A program made the position numbers and the translations under genes. A stretch of 64,000 nucleotides of DNA, taken from Oscarella lobularis. Lineage: Eukaryota; Porifera; Homoscleromorpha; Homosclerophorida; Oscarellidae. Position 1 is the stretch's first letter. Each line of letters opens with the position of its first letter. The DNA lies in assembly GCF_947507565.1 (NCBI RefSeq), contig NC_089183.1, positions 248,001 through 312,000 on the forward strand, written 5' to 3'. Shown here in pieces: positions 58,701 through 64,000 of the stretch. The notes under the pieces are model-generated. The model was not told the origin of the DNA. It saw only the letters and a list, made by a program, of their open reading frames with translations, and ran no database searches.

Positions 58701-61700
58701 GCAAATATTAAATTGAGAGACTAATCTTTGATTCTTAGGGCCTAAATATTAAATTGAGGGCCTAATCTTTGATTCTTAGAGCCTAAATAAAAAATTGAGG
58801 GCCTAATCTTTAATTCTTAGGGCGCAAATATTAAATTGAGAGACTAATCTTTGATTCTTAGGGCCTAAATATTAAATTGAGGGCCTAATCTTTGATTCTT
58901 AAAGCCTGAATAAAAAATTGAGGCCCTAATCTTTAATTCTTAGGGCCTAAATATTAAATTGAGGGTCTAATCTTTAATTCTTAGTGCCTAAATATTAAAT
59001 TGAGGGCCTAATCTTTGATTCTTAGGGCCTAAATATTACATTGAGGGCCTAATCTTTGATTCTTAGGGCCTCAATATTAAATCGAGGGCCTAATCTTTAA
59101 TTCTTAGAGCCAAAATATTAAATTGAGGGCCTAATCTTTAATTCTAAGGACCTAATTATTAAATTGAGGGTCCAATCTTTAATTCTAAGGGCCTAAATAT
59201 TAAATTGAGGGCCTAATCTTTAATTCTTTAGGCCTAAATATTAATTTGAGGGTCTAATAATTGATTCTTAACGACTAAATATCAAATTGAGGGCCTACTC
59301 TTTAATTCTTTAAGCCTAAATTTTAATTTGAGGGCCTAATCTTTGATTCTTAGGGCCTAATTATTAAATTGAGGGCCTAATCTTTGATTCTTAGGGCCTA
59401 AATATTAAATTGAGGGCCTAGCCTTTAATTCTAAGGGCCTAAATATTAAATTGAGGACCTAATCTTTGATTCTTAGGGCCTAAATATAAAATTGAGGGTC
59501 TAATCATTGATTCTTAGGGACTAAATATCAAATTGAGAGCCTAATCTTTAATTCTTTAGGCCTAAATTTTAATTTGAGGGCCTAATCTTTGATTCTTAGG
59601 GCCTAATTATTAAATTGAGGGCCTAATCTTTGATTCTTAAGGCCTAAATAAAAAATTGAGGGGCTAATCCTTAATTCTTAGGGCCTAAATATTAAATTGA
59701 GAGACTAATCTTTGATTCTTAGGGCCTAAATATTAAATTGAGAGACTAATCTTTGATTCTTAGGGCCTAAATATTAAATCGAGGGCCTAATCTTTAATTC
59801 TAAGGGCCAAAATATTAAATTGAGGGCCTAATCTTTAATTCTAAGGACCTAAATATTAAATTGCGGGCCTAATCTTTGATTCTAAGGACCTAAATATTAA
59901 ATTGAGGGCCTAATCTTTGATTCTAAGAACTTAAATATTAAATTGAGGGTCTAATCTTTAATTCTTAGGGCCTAAATATTAAAATGAGGGCCTAATCTTT
60001 AATTTTAAAAACCTTAATATTAAATTGAGGGCCTAATCTTTGATTCTTAGAGCCTAAATATTAAATTGAGGGCCTAATCTTTGATTCTTAGGGCCTAAAT
60101 ATTACATTGAGGGCCTAATCTTTGATTCTTAGGGCCTCAATATTAAATCGAGGGTCTAATCTTTAATTCTTAGAGCCAAAATATTAAATTGAGGGCCTAA
60201 TCTTTGATTCTTAGGGCCTAAATATAAAATTGAGGGCCTAATCTTTGATTCTTAGGGCCTAAATATAAAATTGAGGTCCTAATCTTTAATTCTTAGAGCC
60301 TAAATATTAAATTGAGGGCCTAACCTTTAATTCTAAGGACCTAAATATTAAATTGAGGGCCTAATCATTGATTCTTAAAGCCTAAATAAAAAATTGAAGG
60401 CCTAATCTTTAATTCTTAGGGCCTAATTATTAAATTGAGAGACTAATCTTTGATTCTTAGGGCCTAAATATTAAATTGAGGGCCTAATCTTTGATTCTTA
60501 GGGCCTAAATATTAAATCGAGGGCCTAATCTTTAATTCTAAGGGCCAAAATATTAAATTGAGGGCCTAATCTTTAATTCTAAGGACCTAAATATTAAATT
60601 GCGGGCCTAATCTTTGATTCTAAGGACCTAAATATTAAATTGAGGGCCTAATCTTTGATTCTAAGAACTTAAATATTAAATTGAGGGTCTAATCTTTAAT
60701 TCTTAGGGCCTAAATATTAAAATGAGGGCCTAATCTTTAATTTTAAAAACCTTAATATTAAATTGAGGGCCTAATCTTTGATTCTTAGAGCCTAAATATT
60801 AAATTGAGGGCCTAATCTTTGATTCTTAGGGCCTAAATATTACATTGAGGGCCTAATCTTTGATTCTTAGGGCCTCAATATTAAATCGAGGGCCTAATCT
60901 TTAATTCTTAGAGCCAAAATATTAAATTGAGGGCCTAATCTTTGATTCTTAGGGCCTAAATATAAAATTGAGGGCCTAATCTTTGATTCTTAGGGCCTAA
61001 ATATAAAATTGAGGTCCTAATCTTTAATTCTTAGAGCCTAAATATTAAATTGAGGGCCTAACCTTTAATTCTAAGGACCTAAATATTAAATTGAGGGCCT
61101 AATCATTGATTCTTAAAGCCTAAATAAAAAATTGAAGGCCTAATCTTTAATTCTTAGGGCCTAATTATTAAATTGAGGGCCTAATGTTTGATTCTTAGGG
61201 CCTAAATATAAAATTGAGGGCCTAATCTTTAATTCTAAGTTCCTAAATATTAAATTGAGGGCCTAATCTTTAATTCTAAGGACCTAAATATTAAATTGAG
61301 GGTGTAATCTTTAATTCTTAGGGCCTAAATATTAAATTGAGGGCCTAATCTTTGATTCTTAGGGCCTAAATATTAAATTGAGGGCCTAATCTTTGATTCT
61401 TAGGGACTAAATATTAAATTGAGGGCCTAATCTTTAATTCTTAGGGCCTAAATATTACATTGAGGGCCTAATCTTTGATTCTTAGGGCCTAAATAAAAAA
61501 TTGAGGGCCTAATCTTTAATTCTTAGGGCCTAAATATTAAATTGAGAGACTAATCTTTGATTCTTAGGGCCTAAATATTAAATTGAGGGCCTAATCTTTG
61601 ATTCTTAGGGCCTAAATATTAAATTGAGGGCCTAATCTTTGATTCTTAGGGCCTAAATATTAAATTGAGGGCCTAATCTTTAATTCTAAGGACCTAAATA

Positions 61701-64000
61701 TTAAATTGCGGGCCTAATCTTTGATTCTAAGGACCTAAATATTAAATTGAGGGCCTAATCTTTGATTCTAAGAACTTAAATATTAAATTGAGGGTCTAAT
61801 CTTTAATTCTTAGGACCTCAATATTAAAATGAGGGCCTAATCTTTAATTTTAAAGACCTTAATATTAAATTGAGGGCCTAATCTTTGATTCTTAGGGACA
61901 AAATATAAAATAGAGGGCCTAATCTTTGATTCTTAAGGCCTAATTATTAAATTGAGGGCCTAATCTTTGATTCCAAGGACTTAAATATTAAATTGAGGGT
62001 CTAATCTTTGATTCTTAGGGCCTAAATATAAAATTGAGGGCCTAATCTTTGATTCTTAGGGCGCAAATATTAAATTGAGGGACTAATCTTTGATTCTTAG
62101 GGCCTAAATATTAAATTGAGGGCCTAATCTTTGATTCTTAGAGCCTAAATAAAAAATTGAGGGCCTAATCTTTAATTCTTAGGGCGCAAATATTAAATTG
62201 AGAGACTAATCTTTGATTCTTAGGGCCTAAATATTAAATTGAGGGCCTAATCTTTGATTCTTAAAGCCTGAATAAAAAATTGAGGCCCTAATCTTTAATT
62301 CTTAGGGCCTAAATATTAAATTGAGGGTCTAATCTTTAATTCTTAGTGCCTAAATATTAAATTGAGGGCCTAATCTTTGATTCTTAGGGCCTAAATATTA
62401 CATTGAGGGCCTAATCTTTGATTCTTAGGGCCTCAATATTAAATCGAGGGCCTAATCTTTAATTCTTAGAGCCAAAATATTAAATTGAGGGCCTAATCTT
62501 TAATTCTAAGGACCTAATTATTAAATTGAGGGTCCAATCTTTAATTCTAAGGGCCTAAATATTAAATTGAGGGCCTAATCTTTAATTCTTTAGGCCTAAA
62601 TATTAATTTGAGGGTCTAATAATTGATTCTTAACGACTAAATATCAAATTGAGGGCCTACTCTTTAATTCTTTAAGCCTAAATTTTAATTTGAGGGCCTA
62701 ATCTTTGATTCTTAGGGCCTAATTATTAAATTGAGGGCCTAATCTTTGATTCTTAGGGCCTAAATATTAAATTGAGGGCCTAGCCTTTAATTCTAAGGGC
62801 CTAAATATTAAATTGAGGACCTAATCTTTGATTCTTAGGGCCTAAATATAAAATTGAGGGTCTAATCATTGATTCTTAGAGACTAAATATTAAATCGAGG
62901 GCCTAATCTTTAATTCTAAGGGCCAAAATATTAAATTGAGGGCCTAATCTTTAATTCTAAGGACCTAAATATTAAATTGAGGGCCTAATCTTTGATTCTA
63001 AGGACCTAAATATTAAATTGAGGGCCTAATCTTTGATTCTAAGAACTTAAATATTAAATTGAGGGTCTAATCTTTAATTCTTAGGGCCTAAATATTAAAA
63101 TGAGGGCCTAATCTTTAATTTTAAAGACCTTAATATTAAATTGAGGGCCTAATCTTTGATTCTTAGAGCCTAAATAAAAAATTGAGGGCCTAATCTTTGA
63201 TTCTTAGGGCCTAAATATTAAATTGAGGGCCTAATCTTTGATTCTTAGGGCCTAAATATTAAATTGAGGGCCTAATCTTTGATTCTTAGGGCCTAAATAT
63301 TAAATTGAGGGCCTAATCTTTAATTCTAAGGACCTAAATATTAAATTGCGGGCCTAATCTTTGATTCTAAGGACCTAAATATTAAATTGAGGGCCTAATC
63401 TTTGATTCTAAGAACTTAAATATTAAATTGAGGGTCTAATCTTTAATTCTTAGGACCTAAATATTAAAATGAGGGCCTAATCTTTAATTTTAAAGACCTT
63501 AATATTAAATTGAGGGCCTAATCTTTGATTCTTAGGGACAAAATATAAAATAGAGGGCCTAATCTTTGATTCTTAAGGCCTAATTATTAAATTGAGGGCC
63601 TAATCTTTGATTCCAAGGACTTAAATATTAAATTGAGGGTCTAATCTTTGATTCTTAGGGCCTAAATATAAAATTGAGGGCCTAATCTTTGATTCTTAGG
63701 GCGCAAATATTAAATTGAGAGACTAATCTTTGATTCTTAGGGCCTAAATATTAAATTGAGGGCCTAATCTTTGATTCTTAGAGCCTAAATAAAAAATTGA
63801 GGGCCTAATCTTTAATTCTTAGGGCGCAAATATTAAATTGAGAGACTAATCTTTGATTCTTAGGGCCTAAATATTAAATTGAGGGCCTAATCTTTGATTC
63901 TTAAAGCCTGAATAAAAAATTGAGGCCCTAATCTTTAATTCTTAGGGCCTAAATATTAAATTGAGGGTCTAATCTTTAATTCTTAGTGCCTAAATATTAA
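43706..64000. repeat. 41-bp satellite array, about 495 units, continuing past the window
   Basis: The basic unit is 41 bp. On the + strand it reads roughly GAGGGCCTAATCTTT, then GATTCTTAGGGCC, then TAAATATTAAATT. Each unit is an old dimer: both halves start GGGCCTAA, one 21 bp (GGGCCTAATCTTTGATTC...) and one 20 bp (GGGCCTAAATATTAAATT..). Units differ at set positions (TTGATTC/TTAATTC, TTAGGGCC/TAAGGACC, ATATTAAA/ATATAAAA). Phase is kept almost perfectly over 20 kb. No open frame of 60 codons is listed on either strand and no gene interrupts it. Such AT-rich arrays are typical of heterochromatin, but the location relative to a centromere or telomere cannot be told from here. Confidence 0.97.
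52280..62530. repeat. Higher-order repeats of 82 and 86 units in the satellite
   Basis: A rare unit variant containing GAGGGTCCAATC starts its GGGTCC at 52280, 55642, 59168 and 62530. The spacings are 3362, 3526 and 3362 bp, exactly 82, 86 and 82 times 41. A second rare variant (TAACGACTAAATATC) at 52381, 55743, 59269 and about 62631 gives the same spacings. Long blocks between the markers are nearly identical, so recent duplication acted on blocks of more than 3 kb. In 44-47 kb a different period of about 2.87 kb (70 units) is visible from the GATCCTAAGGACAT variant at 44095 and 46964. Confidence 0.9.

Noticed and set aside
43706-64000. CRISPR-like array (regular repeats)
   Set aside because: There are no unique spacers between repeats; the 41-bp units abut head to tail and the sequence is eukaryotic satellite.
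43706-64000. True telomeric tract
   Set aside because: TTAGGG occurs once per 41-bp unit, not in runs, and many units lack it.

Overview
This is eukaryotic DNA from a compact animal genome. Genes are packed close together, most introns are about 50-60 bp with GT..AG ends, exons are GC-richer than introns, and the families are metazoan: TNF-like ligands, the AP-2 alpha adaptin, a catalase-related allene oxide synthase-lipoxygenase fusion, lysosomal GlcNAc-6-sulfatase and a rhodopsin-type GPCR. A homoscleromorph sponge (Oscarella-like) or a similar early-branching animal is my best guess, but it rests on style only and is low confidence. I rebuilt gene models by hand from splice sites and protein-family conservation, so exon edges may be off by a base or two.

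Layout. 1-2.2 kb holds the 5' part of an unidentified minus-strand gene and a small plus-strand gene behind a TATA/CRE promoter. 2.2-12.5 kb holds three minus-strand genes in a row: cytosolic cysteinyl-tRNA synthetase (24 exons or fewer), an allene oxide synthase-lipoxygenase fusion (12 exons, about 1061 residues), and prostaglandin reductase 3/ZADH2 with a peroxisomal SKL tail. 12.7-32 kb is a tandem array of six related minus-strand genes (A-F below). Each encodes a signal peptide, a short heptad stalk and THREE consecutive TNF-homology domains. Three chimeric pseudogenes lie between them, each made of the first two exons of PTGR3/ZADH2 joined to the last exons of AP-2 alpha. 33-37.3 kb is the intact AP-2 alpha adaptin gene, 37.6-40 kb GlcNAc-6-sulfatase. 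40.3-41.4 kb is an intronless GPCR, 41.7-42.9 kb an unidentified eight-exon gene, 43.1-43.7 kb the 3' exons of another unidentified gene. From 43.7 kb to the window end runs a 41-bp satellite of more than 20 kb with long higher-order periods.

How it fits together. The original order seems to have been PTGR3 - TNF-like A - TNF-like B - AP-2 alpha. A junction between a PTGR3 intron and an AP-2 alpha intron, followed by unequal exchange, amplified the TNF-like genes and left the chimeras as scars. A later copy of about 10.6 kb produced [D, E, chimera 3, F] from [A, B, chimera 1, C].

The two most unusual items are the three-domain TNF-like proteins, which look like natural single-chain trimers of a normally trimeric cytokine fold, and the allene oxide synthase-lipoxygenase fusion. 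In the latter both metal sites appear dismantled: the heme Tyr and distal His, and three of four iron side-chain ligands, are replaced. That points to a double pseudoenzyme.
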